The position numbers were made by a program, and so were the translations under genes. The notes under the pieces are model-generated. The model did no database searches. It had not been told where the DNA came from and was given only the letters and a program-made list of their open reading frames with translations. A stretch of DNA of 64,000 nucleotides from Helianthus annuus. Lineage: Eukaryota; Streptophyta; Magnoliopsida; Asterales; Asteraceae. Where the stretch lies: contig NC_035435.2 of the NCBI RefSeq assembly GCF_002127325.2, positions 128,503,893 through 128,567,892 of the forward strand, written 5' to 3'. Shown here one piece after another: positions 23,673 through 34,597 of the stretch (positions within the stretch are counted from its first letter, which is position 1; the number at the start of each line of letters is the position of its first letter).

Positions 23673-23939
23673 TGACCTTTATAGTTAAAAATTTATTTTA
23701 GAAAACAAAATCTCTGATTCATAAACAAATTTTAGTTTTTAAAAGACTATATCAATTGTCTGAGGGTCTTTAAATGAACAAGTGTTAGTGAAACATTCAA
23801 GGAGTTTTTGGAATATTTGAAATATCTCTCTATTATAAAACACTGTATCAATTGTGTGAGGGGGAATATTTACGGATGCATAGATCATGTTAGTTAGACA
23901 TCATCATTTGAAATACAAAAATGGGGTATTGATTATTAT
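23673..23939. other. upstream region of RPA-like gene with a B3-exon scrap
   Basis: Mostly non-coding. Bases 23868-23932 match exon 2 of B3 copy 2 (about 4727-4785) on the + strand, including the part encoding LLVRHH. Here the frame is intact where copy 2 has lost a base. It is either a fragment captured by the Helitron or the remains of a third B3 copy. Confidence 0.6.
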
Positions 23940-24349
23940 TACTATTAAAAATAATTAAATAATAAGAATTTGCAATATTCAAATACATGTATATTAGGTC
24001 CAATAAAGTTAAAAAAACATGTATATCAAGAAAAATTAAGTTAAAAGCTAAATTTCACGAAAAAACATAAAAATCTTTATGCCAGTCCCTAAAACACATT
24101 TTAGGAGTCACAAATACATCATAAATGTTTTTAATCAGCAGATTCAGAACATAATTCACAAAAAATTAGAACTTAGACATCTTAAATTAAGTAAACTTAA
24201 AACAGTCTATAAAACACATTTATATCTAAAACAGTCCATAAAACACATTTATATCTAAAACAGTCCATAAAACATATTTATATCTAAAACAATCCATAAA
24301 ACACCATAAAACAGCAAGAAGTAGTGTATAATTCACGAAAAATCATAAG
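23940..24349. repeat. degenerate tandem repeats, left part (aaaacagtcc family)
   Basis: Repeated units containing aaaacagtccataaaacac and atttatatctaa occur several times at 24190-24300. The same family continues after the LTR element at 32186, so the array was one block before that insertion. The 5-base duplication aaagt (24350-24354 and 32181-32185) confirms this. Confidence 0.8.
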
Positions 24350-24354
24350 AAAGT

Positions 24355-26048
24355 TGATGCGTGTTAGTGTATATATGTTTTTAGATATATATTTAAGTCC
24401 TTTTTACACTTTTAGCCAAGTTTTAAATTTATAAAACACGATATTTACTAACACTAAACACACATATGGGCAAGTGCACCCATCGTGGACGTAGTATAGT
24501 GTTGGTAAGATACCGAGGTCGTCCAAGGACACAAGAGCTTTTAATACCGGTTTATCCTCAACGTCTAATCAAATCAAAAAGGTTAGAAAAATGTTTTAAA
24601 CTAAGAAAAATAAAAACTAACTAAATGCTGAAAATAAAAATAAAATAAAAACAGATAGACAAGATGAATCACTTGGATCCGACACGTGTATTAGTATAAC
24701 CTTTGATTATTTTCGCACTTTTGCACTTGTTTAAGAGATTATCTTAGTTATTGTAGTAGGCCCCTCTTTTGAAGGCGACGTTACCCTCAACCCAGTAGTT
24801 TGAGTCAGCAAGGATACAATCCTAAAGGGTCGGATTATTGAAAGATAATGAATTAAGTTATTAATGCAAATTGTGGTAGGCCCCGCTTCTGGCGGTGACG
24901 TTACCCTCGGCTAAGTAGTCTGAGTCAGCAGGGATACAGTCCTAAATAGCCGGGTTATAGTATTAATAGTAGTTAACTTATGAGGGGGTCAAAGAGTTTG
25001 GATCCCCGCCATCCAATACCTATGGGCATTGAAGGAGATCCTACTAAATTTGACCCAGGTCCCAAGCAGGACCTCTAAACGCTGAACAAGGGCAAGACCC
25101 TTACCAAACCGTTCCCTTAACCCCCGACCAGGTAGCCAACATACCTCCATATAGACCGTGGAGATATGAATGGTGAAAATCTTTTATTTTATATAGACAG
25201 TAAAATAACGCCAAGACACCACGGACAAACGATAAGGAAAGATCACCTTCAACATAAGTAACTAGTTATTAAAGTCATTAATACAAAACCAAATAAAAAG
25301 TGCAAAAGATTAAAAATAAAAAGTATTATACTAAACACTTGTCTTCACCAAGTGATGTAAGAGACTTAGGCAAACATGGCCTTGATTGTCAAGAACTCTT
25401 ACGATCAATCTTGGATCCCGAGACGACTCACACACTCTACGATGGACAATGGATGATGGTGGTGGATGATGGTGTTATGGTGGTGGTGGGTGGTGGATGA
25501 GGTGTGAGAGAGGTGGTGTGCCAAGGGATGAGAGAGAATGAATCCAAGCTCCTCTATTTATAGGCTGAACAGAAGGCTGGACACGGCCCCGTGTCCGCTG
25601 GACACGGCCCCGTGCCCGCCTGACACTCTCTCTCTTCATTAATTGTAATTGCGAATTACAATTAATGCGCCTGCTGTACTTTCACCATGCCCCCGTGCTC
25701 GCTGGACACGGCCCCGTGGTGGGCAATGGAAGCTTCTACTGGTTTGTCTTTTCTGCTGCTTCCTGGGCACGCCCCCGTGTTCGCTGGACACGGGGCGTGT
25801 TCAGACTCTGTTTCCTTCTTTTTGCCTTGGGAGGTGCCGTTGAGGGTCCGGGCAGTCCACTTTTGTTCCTTTTCTTGTATTTATGGTAGAATTAGTGGTC
25901 TTTTTGCTTCTTTTGTGATTTTGAGCTCATTTCATCCTGAAAATACAAAAGGAAGACAAAAACACTCTTTTTCCAACATTAGTACTTAAAAAGGGTTAGT
26001 TTTATGCCTTAATTGATGTGTTTTATATGTTGCATTTTACACACATCA
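24355..26048 (-). repeat. 3' LTR of element 2
   Basis: Read on the minus strand, it has a palindrome cluster built on cacggccccgtg (25582-25800) followed by a TATA box, ctataaatag (25554-25563, complement). Further on are two diverged copies of an 88-base unit containing gagtcagca (about 24760-24850 and 24872-24960). Confidence 0.9.
25554..25563 (-). promoter_or_regulatory. TATA box of element 2 LTR
   Basis: The minus strand reads ctataaatag, an excellent plant TATA box. The nearest cacggccccgtg palindrome lies 18 bases upstream. The copy in the other LTR is at 31686-31695 and would drive the full transcript. Confidence 0.7.
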
Positions 26049-27856
26049 AATACCCCCACACTTGAACTTTTGCTTGTCCTCAAGCAAAACTCTTTAAATG
26101 TGGCTTACACTCCCAAATGGAATAGGTAGAAGATAAGTTTTTTAGCTTGTCCTAGAGTGTCGGGAATCCAAGGTTTTTATAGGTTTTATTTTTAGTTATT
26201 TACAATCCTATTCGTTATGATTTATTTTGAACTTTTCACAAGATAAATTACTTATTCGGGCATAACATGTTTTATTAAAATTCCATTTATATACAAGTTC
26301 ACATACCTCACGGGAGATCACTCAACACTCGGCCGAAGGTGTATATTTTAGTGAATCACTCGAGAGCGGCACGGAACTTACGTCTTTCCATAGGCTTGCC
26401 AAGCAATCAATCCTCCTCCTTTTTAACTTTTTACCTTTGTAAATATCAAGAGGACTTTTTGGGTGAAGGCTTGGGTTTAAAGGTGGGTGGTTGGTTAGTG
26501 GTTAGTAAAAAAAAAGGGCGAAAATCGTAACAAGTGTCGGTTTTCGTAAAATACCTTGTTTTTAGTGACTTATTATTTTTGAAGTATTTCTCCAAACAAG
26601 CTTTTGTAGCTTTTGTTTGTTTTTGACTTCATATAAGATTTTTTTTTTTTTTTTTTTTTTGATGTCACATGAAAGGGCAAGTTGACGAAAAACCGAGCTT
26701 GTTACTAAAATAAAAGAAAAAAAATGAAAAAGGTTCTTGGTGGGTAAAAAAAATTGTTTTGGGGTAATGAAATGAAAGGTTTAGGCTCAAAGGGGTTTTC
26801 TAGGGGGATTTTTGGGTAGGTAAAAAAAATGAAAAATAATGGTTTTGAAAAAAAAATAGTTAGTCCTAATGCCTCCATCATTTACTTACTTGGGTTTAAG
26901 TTGGTAAGGACCGGGAATGTATTGTTGTGGCAAGTTCTAGATTTGTAAGGACCGAGCGGCTATTCACACAAGAAACGAAAAATGAGCATTTAATCTAAAT
27001 ATGTGTATTTTTATGCTCAATAAAGGCTCAAAACTCACTTTTGTGGGAATGGGTTTTTAATGTGACCAAGCATATATAATCGAATTTTAAACTAGACTTG
27101 TTATGCCGTTTCATAATTTTCTTATGTTGGTTCCTTTTTTTTTTTTTTTATCACGACGCTATCGGTTGTAAACTTGTAAAAATATAACCTTTTTAGAACT
27201 TGTTATTCCTAACTTAAACCAAGACAAGTAAATAAAAAAAAGAAAAAGTTTTTTGAAAAAATTTGGGGTGTTTAGCGGTTCCAATAGAGTTTTGTGTAAG
27301 GCTTGTGTTTAGGATTTTGCAAAATTTCAAGGTTTTAGCATCTCCCCACACTTAAATTACACATTGTCCTCAATGTGTCCAAAAATAATATTTTTGGTTG
27401 ATTAGAATGTATAAAAGTGTGTTAAAAAGCAAAGATTTATGTTACTGGCAGTCTGGACACGGCCCCGTGTTCACCGGGCACGGCCCCGTGGTCAAGTGCC
27501 AGTAACAAAAATTTCAGAATTGAAACAGAAGCCTGGACACGGGGGCGTGTCCGCTGAACACGGCCCGTGTCCAGTTACCTGAACTGGGTGATTTTTCTGC
27601 AGGGGTTCAGCACGGGGCCGTGTTGGTTGAGCACGGCCCGTGTTGAGCCTTCTGTGACGGAGATTTTTGTCGGGTTGCTCTGTTCTTCGTGCATGGTTCC
27701 ATTTTTCTCGTTCCCTTTTTCATCCATTACCACCAGGAGTGTGTTTTATTCTGCAAAAATTAAAAGATTAAACTAAACTAAACTAAGGATAGATCCGCGG
27801 AATGCCTCCGTGGTGCGCCACGTTTATAAGGGTCCTTGGCTAGACCCGATTCCTGG
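26049..27856 (-). other. non-coding 3' internal region of element 2
   Basis: No ORF of interest. On the minus strand it ends with the polypurine tract aagtgtgggggtat next to the LTR. It contains poly-T and poly-A runs (26640-26660, 27130-27150) and three pairs of cacggcc..gtg palindromes at 27455-27500, 27535-27575 and 27608-27645, just downstream of the gag-protease stop. Confidence 0.75.
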
Positions 27857-30088
27857 TTATATCTCTTCTGAGTGGAGTGCCTTGCTTCCCAAGTTACACC
27901 GTCGGAGAGCGGCATCCAAGCTTGAATCAATAACCTTCATGTAATTGACTGGGTCGTCGTCCTCTATTTTCTTCCCAACTCCGAACTTCACCTCATCGTC
28001 CCCATACCTCAAAGTCAGTGTCCCTTCATTCATGTCTACCACTGCTTGTGCTGTGGCAAGGAAGGGTCTCCCTAGGATAAGGGGGACCTCGGTGTCTTCC
28101 TCCATGTCGAGTATGACAAAGTCAACGGGATAGACGAATTTGCTTAACCTTACCAAGACATTCTCGATGACACCTTGTGGGAATTTGACTGATCGATCAG
28201 CGAGTTGTATGCTTATTTTTGTAGGGCTCGTGGTTCCCAAGCCAAGCCTTTTGAACATTGATGAGGGCATGAGGTTAATGCTAGCCCCTAAGTCGGCCAA
28301 GGCATTGCGAACGGGTGATTCCCCTATTGAACATGGAATCGTGAAACTTCCGGGATCGATTTTCTTTTGGGGTAGTTTATTGAGTACGAGGGCAGAGCAT
28401 TCTTCGCCTAAATTAACTAATTGCAAATTTTCAATTTTCTTTTTATGTGTAAGGAAGTCCCTCATAAATTTAGAGTATTTGGGCATTTGGGTTAGGACTT
28501 CGATAAAAGGAATATTGACATGCAATTGTTTTAACAAACTTTCGAATTTTGCGAATTGCTCATTGGTTTTTTGACGAATTAACCTACCGGGGTATGGAAC
28601 TCGAGGAGCCTTGGTAGGTTCTGGTGATGGAGGAGAGTTCTTTTCCTGCAGATGTGTTGGCATTGTTTCTTCCGTTGGTTGAGTTACTTCTGCAGGCCCT
28701 ACGGTGCGGTTTCGTAGTGTGATGAGGTGAACTTGCGCCTTTGGGTTTGTTTCGGTATTGCTAGGTAATGCGCCTTGCAGTCTCTCGGAAAAATTTTGTG
28801 CTAGTTGATTTATTTGTTTTTCTATGTTTTGAATGCTAGCTTGTTGATTCCTAAAATTAGATTCTAATTGTAGAAATCTTTCCGAGTTTTTCTTATCAGT
28901 GTCGGAGACGAGGCGAGATATAGTATCTTCGAGCCTTTCTCGTCCACCTTGTTGTTGAGTGAAATTTTGTGACTCATTTCTTGATTGCTGAAAGTTTGTT
29001 CGTTGGGTTTGTTGGTTACTACTATTGCCGGTTTCCCTCCAACCAAGGTTTGGGTGGTTTCGCCATCCTTGGTTGTAAGTTCCCGTTGGAGGACCCGACG
29101 GCCTAGGTCTATTATCAATGTAGTTTACCATTTCTTGTTGATCGTCCGTTTCTTTCATGCAACTCCAATTTTCATGTGACCCACCACACCCTTCACAAGC
29201 CATAACCGAGACTGTTTTTGTCATTTCTAGTTTTTTTATTTTTGAAGAAAGGGCCTCGATTTGGGCTTGTAAAGAGGTGCTTTCGTCGACCTTATGGGCG
29301 CCCGGGGCGATAGACTTATTTCCCCGGGGAGTGTGCCATTGAAAATTGGTTTGAGCAATTTCCTCAATTTGATTATATATTTCGTGTGGGCGTCGATTAC
29401 CTAAAAGTCCCCCGGAGCTAGAATCAAGTGTCTGCCTAGTGTGTGGCAACAATCCATTGTAGAAAGTGGATACTTGTTGCCATATTGCGAGGCCATGATG
29501 GGGACACTTGCGTAATAGCTCCTTGAACCTTTCCCATGTTTCATACAAGGATTCCCCGTCCTCTTGTGAGTATGTATTAATTTCAGCCATTAATTTAGCA
29601 GTTTTAGAAGGAGGGAAATACTTATATAGAAACTTTTGGGCTAGTTCATCCCAGGTGTTTACCGATCCAGCTGGGAGGGTGTTGAGCCAAGCTTTCGCTC
29701 GGTCTTTTAGTGAGAACGGAAACATACGGAGGCGTATGGCGTCGTTTGATGCTCCATTGATCCGAAAGGTATCACATATTTCTAAGAAATTAGTTATATG
29801 TAGATGAGGATCCTCGTCCGCAAGCCCGTGGAAGGTTGCGGAGTTTTGGAGCATTTGTATCAAATGCGGTCGGAGCTCGAAGTTATTGGCTTCGACATTT
29901 GGAGCATTGATAGCGGCGCCTAGATTACCTACGGTGGGCCGTAGATAATCCATAAGGGTACGTTGGTCCGCCATTGGGGGTGGATCACCCGAAACCTTCT
30001 CTTGGTTTTTGGCTTTTAACCTTTTTCTGAGAAAGCGTTCGGGTTCTTCTAGCGGTTCTTTTATGTCTTTATTGGAACTGGAGCTCAT
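27857..30088 (-). CDS. gag-protease polyprotein of element 2
   Basis: An intact 743-codon ORF. In order: an N-terminal basic region; a retrotransposon gag domain at about residues 70-235, with FSLKDRAKAWLNTLPAGSV and ETWERFKELLRKCPHHG; a Cys/His motif near residue 300 (CEGCGGSHENWSC, one residue shorter than the classical CX2CX4HX4C); a Gln/Asn-rich coiled region with IEKQINQLAQ; and an aspartic protease near residue 600 with ALADLGASINLMPSS and later LILGRPFLATA. The gag would form the particle and the protease would mature it. The ORF stops after the protease, without RT. The start was chosen as the first ATG after the leader, followed by MSSSSNKD. It is related to but clearly different from the gag of element 1. 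Confidence 0.85.
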   Translation of the reverse strand: MSSSSNKDIKEPLEEPERFLRKRLKAKNQEKVSGDPPPMADQRTLMDYLRPTVGNLGAAINAPNVEANNFELRPHLIQMLQNSATFHGLADEDPHLHITNFLEICDTFRINGASNDAIRLRMFPFSLKDRAKAWLNTLPAGSVNTWDELAQKFLYKYFPPSKTAKLMAEINTYSQEDGESLYETWERFKELLRKCPHHGLAIWQQVSTFYNGLLPHTRQTLDSSSGGLLGNRRPHEIYNQIEEIAQTNFQWHTPRGNKSIAPGAHKVDESTSLQAQIEALSSKIKKLEMTKTVSVMACEGCGGSHENWSCMKETDDQQEMVNYIDNRPRPSGPPTGTYNQGWRNHPNLGWRETGNSSNQQTQRTNFQQSRNESQNFTQQQGGRERLEDTISRLVSDTDKKNSERFLQLESNFRNQQASIQNIEKQINQLAQNFSERLQGALPSNTETNPKAQVHLITLRNRTVGPAEVTQPTEETMPTHLQEKNSPPSPEPTKAPRVPYPGRLIRQKTNEQFAKFESLLKQLHVNIPFIEVLTQMPKYSKFMRDFLTHKKKIENLQLVNLGEECSALVLNKLPQKKIDPGSFTIPCSIGESPVRNALADLGASINLMPSSMFKRLGLGTTSPTKISIQLADRSVKFPQGVIENVLVRLSKFVYPVDFVILDMEEDTEVPLILGRPFLATAQAVVDMNEGTLTLRYGDDEVKFGVGKKIEDDDPVNYMKVIDSSLDAALRRCNLGSKALHSEEI

Positions 30089-30486
30089 ACACTACGTGAG
30101 GATGGTGTCGGGTTCCAAGTCCTGCAATAAAAACAAAAAAGAATGTCGGTCAGAAGGTTCACCACGGCCCCGTGTTGAGCGAACACGGCCCCGTGGTCGG
30201 AAATACAGTGATTGTTTTCCAGATCCCAGTTACTGGAAGTTGGACACGGCCCCGTGTTGCACCGGCACGGCCCCGTGGTCAGCCTTCTGTAACTTGAAAA
30301 ACAAAAACTGCCAGTAACTTTGCTGAGCACGGCCCGTGTCCGACCAGGCACAGCCCCGTGCTGAGCTCTGCAGAAGCTAAAAATCTAAAAAAAATCCTAA
30401 AAAATAAAAAAATAAAAAATATGATTAGGCCGTTGATTCCTAACTTTCTTAAAATCCTTGTGTCCCCGGCAGCGGCGCCAAAAACT
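30089..30486 (-). other. leader of element 2 with PBS
   Basis: Between the 5' LTR and the gag ATG. The PBS (30463-30480) reads TGGCGCCGCTGCCGGGGA on the minus strand, one base away from a perfect tRNA-Asp match. Three pairs of cacggcc..gtg palindromes lie at 30160-30200, 30240-30285 and 30325-30365. Confidence 0.75.
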
Positions 30487-32180
30487 TGATGCGTGTTAGT
30501 GTATATATGTTTTTAGATATATATTTAAGCCCTTTTTACACTTTTAGCCAAGTTTTAAATTTATAAAACACGATATTTACTAACACTAAACACACATATG
30601 GGCAAGTGCACCCATCGTGGACGTAGTATAGTGTTGGTAAGATACCAAGGTCGTCCAAGGACACAAGAGCTTTTAATACGGGTTTATCCTCAACGTCTAA
30701 TCAAATCAAAAAGGTTAGAAAAATGTTTTAAACTAAGAAAAATAAAAACTAACTAAATGCTGAAAATAAAAATAAAATAAAAACAGATAGACAAGATGAA
30801 TCACTTGGATCCGACACGTGTATTAGTATAACCTTTGATTATTTTCGCACTTTTGCACTTGTTTAAGAGATTATCTTAGTTATTGTAGTAGGCCCCTCTT
30901 TTGAAGGCGACGTTACCCTCAACCCAGTAGTTTGAGTCAGCAAGGATACAATCCTAAAGGGTCGGATTATTGAAAGATAATGAATTAAGTTATTAATGCA
31001 AATTGTGGTAGGCCCCGCTTCTAGCGGTGACGTTACCCTCGGCTAAGTAGTCTGAGTCAGCAGGGATACAGTCCTAAATAGCCGGGTTATAGTATTAATA
31101 GTAGTTAACTTATGAGGGGGTCAAAGAGTTTGGATCCCTGCCATCCAATACCTATGGGCATTGAAGGAGATCCTACTAAATTTGACCCAGGTCCCAAGCA
31201 GGACCTCTAAACGCTGAACAAGGGCAAGACCCTTACCAAACCGTTCCCTTAACCCCCGACCAGGTAGCCAACATACCTCCATATAGACCGTGGAGATATG
31301 AATGGTGAAAATCTTTTATTTTATATAGACAGTAAAATAACGCCAAGACACCACGGACAAACGATAAGGAAAGATCACCTTCAACATAAGTAACTAGTTA
31401 TTAAAGTCATTAATACAAAACCAAATAAAAAGTGCAAAAGATTAAAAATAAAAAGTATTATACTAAACACTTGTCTTCACCAAGTGATGTAAGATACTTA
31501 GGCAAACATGGCCTTGATTGTCAAGAACTCTTACGATCAATCTTGGATCCCGAGACGACTCACACACTCTACGATGGACAATGGATGATGGTGGTGGATG
31601 ATGGTGTTATGGTGGTGGTGGGTGGTGGATGAGGTGTGAGAGAGGTGGTGTGCCAAGGGATGAGAGAGAATGAATCCAAGCTCCTCTATTTATAGGCTGA
31701 ACAGAAGGCTGGACACGGCCCCGTGTCCGCTGGACACGGCCCCGTGCCCGCCTGACACTCTCTCTCTTCATTAATTGTAATTGCGAATTACAATTAATGC
31801 GCCTGCTGTACTTTCACCATGCCCCCGTGCTCGCTGGACACGGCCCCGTGGTGGGCAATGGAAGCTTCTACTGGTTTGTCTTTTCTGCTGCTTCCTGGGC
31901 ACGCCCCCGTGTTCGCTGGACACGGGGCGTGTTCAGACTCTGTTTCCTTCTTTTTGCCTTGGGAGGTGCCGTTGAGGGTCCGGGCAGTCCACTTTTGTTC
32001 CTTTTCTTGTATTTATGGTAGAATTAGTGGTCTTTTTGCTTCTTTTGTGATTTTGAGCTCATTTCATCCTGAAAATACAAAAGGAAGACAAAAACACTCT
32101 TTTTCCAACATTAGTACTTAAAAAGGGTTAGTTTTATGCCTTAATTGATGTGTTTTATATGTTGCATTTTACACACATCA
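30487..32180 (-). repeat. 5' LTR of element 2
   Basis: Nearly identical to 24355-26048 at a constant offset of 6132 bases. It holds the promoter for the element, with the TATA box at 31686-31695. Confidence 0.9.
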
Positions 32181-32185
32181 AAAGT

Positions 32186-33660
32186 CTAAAACAGTCCTTA
32201 AAACATGCCCTAAAACACATTTTAGCAGTCACAAAGTGGAAGACTATCTAAATCTGCCCCTAAGACATCATAAATCTCTTTAATGACCAGATTAAGAACA
32301 TAATTCACAAAAATCTTATAAAATTTGTAAAACAGTCCCTAAATAACATGTATATCAGGAAAAATATAAACCAGACACCAAAACAGTAGCTAAAACACAT
32401 TGATATCTAAATCTGTCCCTAAAACATCATAAATCACTAAAACAGTCCCTAAAAGGTATTGTATAATTCACACAAAATCTGTTCAAAAATCTAAAACAGT
32501 CCCTAAAACACATTTATATCTAAAATCTAAAACATTCCATAAAACAGCATAAAATGCGTCCCTAAACCAGTCCCTAAAACAGCAAGAAGTAGTGTATAAT
32601 TCACAAAAAATTACAACTTAGACATCTTTAAACATTAATATAACAAAGTTAAACGTGGCAACATAGCTATACATAAGTAAACTTAATTTAAAAAAAAATT
32701 GACCTAAAACAACATAAAACTCATAAAACAGTCCCTAAAACACATTTATATCTATAACAGTCCATAAAACAGCATAAATGTGTCCCTAAAACAGCAAGAA
32801 GTAGTATATAATTCAGGAAAAATCATAAAAATCTCTAAAACAGTGCCTAAAACATGCCCTAAAACACATTTTAGCAGTCACAAAATGGAAAACTATCTAA
32901 ATCTGTCCCTAAAACATCCTAAATCTCTTTAATCACCAGATTAAGAACATAATTCACAAAAAATACAACTTAAACATATTTACATAGAAGAAGTTAAGAA
33001 TTTATGCAAGTTTTGGTCCTCATCAAAAATATTGTGACTCTTTTAACTAAAACAACAAGAAGTTAAGTATAATTCACAAAACTCTAATAAAATTTGTAAA
33101 ACAGTCCCTAAATAACATGTATATCATGGAAAAATCTAAATCAGACACTAAAACAATCCCTAAAACACATTGATATCTAAATCTGTCCCTAAAACATCAT
33201 AAATCACTAACACAGACCCTAAGAGGTATTGTATAATTCACACAAAATCTGTTCAAAAACTTAAAACAGTCCCTAAAACACATTTATATCTAAAACAGTC
33301 CATAAAACAGCATAAAATGTGTCACTAAAACAGTCCTTAAAACAACAAGAAGTAGTGTATAATTCACAAAATATTACAACTTAGACATCTTTAAACATTA
33401 ATATAGCAAGAAGTAGTGTATAATTCAGGAAAAATCATAAAAATCTCTAAAACAGTGCCTAAAACATGCCCTAAAACACATTTTAGCAGTCACAACATGA
33501 ATTAGTATCTAAATCTATCACTAAAACACATTTTTATCAAAATCAGACCATAAAACACATGTAATAGTTCAGTTCAAAGCTGAATTACAACTATGGAAAA
33601 CTATAATATATCTAAATCAGTCACTAAAACACATGTGATAATAAAAAAATTAACAAAATG
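32186..33660. repeat. degenerate tandem repeats, right part (aaaacagtccctaaaacac family)
   Basis: Dozens of imperfect copies of short units such as aaaacagtccctaaaacac, atttatatctaa and agaagtagtgtataattca make longer compound repeats of a few hundred bases (for example 32186-32400 against 32835-33240 and 33420-33500). It is non-coding. It lies upstream of the RPA-like gene within the presumed Helitron. Confidence 0.8.
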
Positions 33661-34489
33661 GACTAATAGCAAAATCGGTTTACTAAACATTAACATAAAA
33701 CGGAAGTTAAGTTCAAAGGGGAATTTGACATACCTGATCTCTTGAAACAACCGCAAACCTTTCTTCAATCACTAACACCCTGTACAATAATTAAGTTCAG
33801 AAACCACAAAAAATTCAGTTCAGAAACCACAAAAAATTAAAAAGCAAACAAAATTTAACAAAAGAAAAAATAATACCGGAAGAACAACGCAGATGCACAA
33901 CGGAGAGGGAAGGAGAAATGGTTTGGCTTTAAAGACTTCATCGGAGGATGAGGGCAAAGAAGAGGAACACAATTTCAAACCCCAATCCGTATGAATGATG
34001 ATCTACACCGTCCGATTAACTTACAAATTCAAACATAGCCGTAGGATCTGTGTTTCTTCAATAAACTTGGACTTTTATGCTAAGATGGGACTGAAAAAAC
34101 TGTCTTCGTTGAACAACAGGTAGACAGTAGGTTCGATTGTCAACTTTTGAATCCAAACTCGAAAGGGTATTCATCTGTAGGATGCAGAGAAGGAAAGAAG
34201 GAGAGAAGAAGAAGACGGCGAGGAAAGGGAAAGAATTGGGAATTAGGAATTTGGATGGTTACTTTGACCTGCAGAAGAGAGAAGAGGGAGAACGATTTCT
34301 CTGCCATCATTAATGGGCTTTGACATTTAGCAAGTATTCGAAAAAAATTAACAAATAACCTGAAGAAGGAGAAGAAGACGCGTGGACAAAATGAAGGAGG
34401 GAGTGACAAGTAGGAAAGAGATAAGGGAGGAGGGCTGTGGGAGTGACACATAGGATTTTAGACCTTTGATTTATTATAATAGGGAGATT
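33661..34489 (-). other. right end of the Helitron, with candidate 5'-TC terminus
   Basis: No gene is supported; the open stretch at 34140-34451 is Ser/Leu/Pro-rich and looks like leader sequence. Read on the minus strand from 34489, the sequence begins TCTCCCTATTATAATAAA, which resembles the 5' ends of plant Helitrons, and the bordering bases fit insertion between A and T. The promoter for the RPA or Rep gene probably lies here. Confidence 0.5.
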
Positions 34490-34519
34490 ATATTATGTGG
34501 GTAGTCTTCTACACCCTTC

Positions 34520-34597
34520 GGTAGTCCCCAAGGGGATGGTCCTTCACCATTGCTGAGTTGGCGCCTACGTGGCGGATGGTCCCTTTGGGGACTATCC
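34520..34597. mobile_element. short foldback MITE-like element
   Basis: The ends ggtagtccccaaggggatgg and, reversed, ggatagtccccaaagggacc form terminal inverted repeats of about 23 bases around a 30-base centre. The inner bases of each arm also pair with one another (tccccaagggga). Target duplication is not clear. It lies just outside the Helitron terminus. Confidence 0.55.

Larger units (their letters stand above)
24355..32180 (-). mobile_element. non-autonomous Ty3/gypsy-like LTR retrotransposon 2
   Basis: The LTRs are 24355-26048 and 30487-32180, each 1694 bases, starting TGATGCGTG and ending ACACATCA, with the TSD aaagt on both sides. I see only about six or seven differences between the LTRs, so the insertion is very young. 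The PBS lies at 30463-30480 and the polypurine tract just beyond 26048, so transcription runs right to left. The only ORF is gag-protease (27857-30088); there is no RT or integrase. All parts needed in cis seem intact, so it could be mobilised by a partner element. It lies in a repeat array upstream of the Helitron RPA gene. Confidence 0.9.

Noticed and set aside
25649..25989. Overlapping open frames in GC-richer LTR sequence (also at 31781-32121)
   Set aside because: They come from the palindrome-rich LTR promoter, have identical copies in both LTRs and no family features.
34140..34451. 103-codon minus-strand open frame rich in Ser, Leu and Pro
   Set aside because: Low-complexity composition and no motif; fits leader or promoter sequence near the Helitron end.
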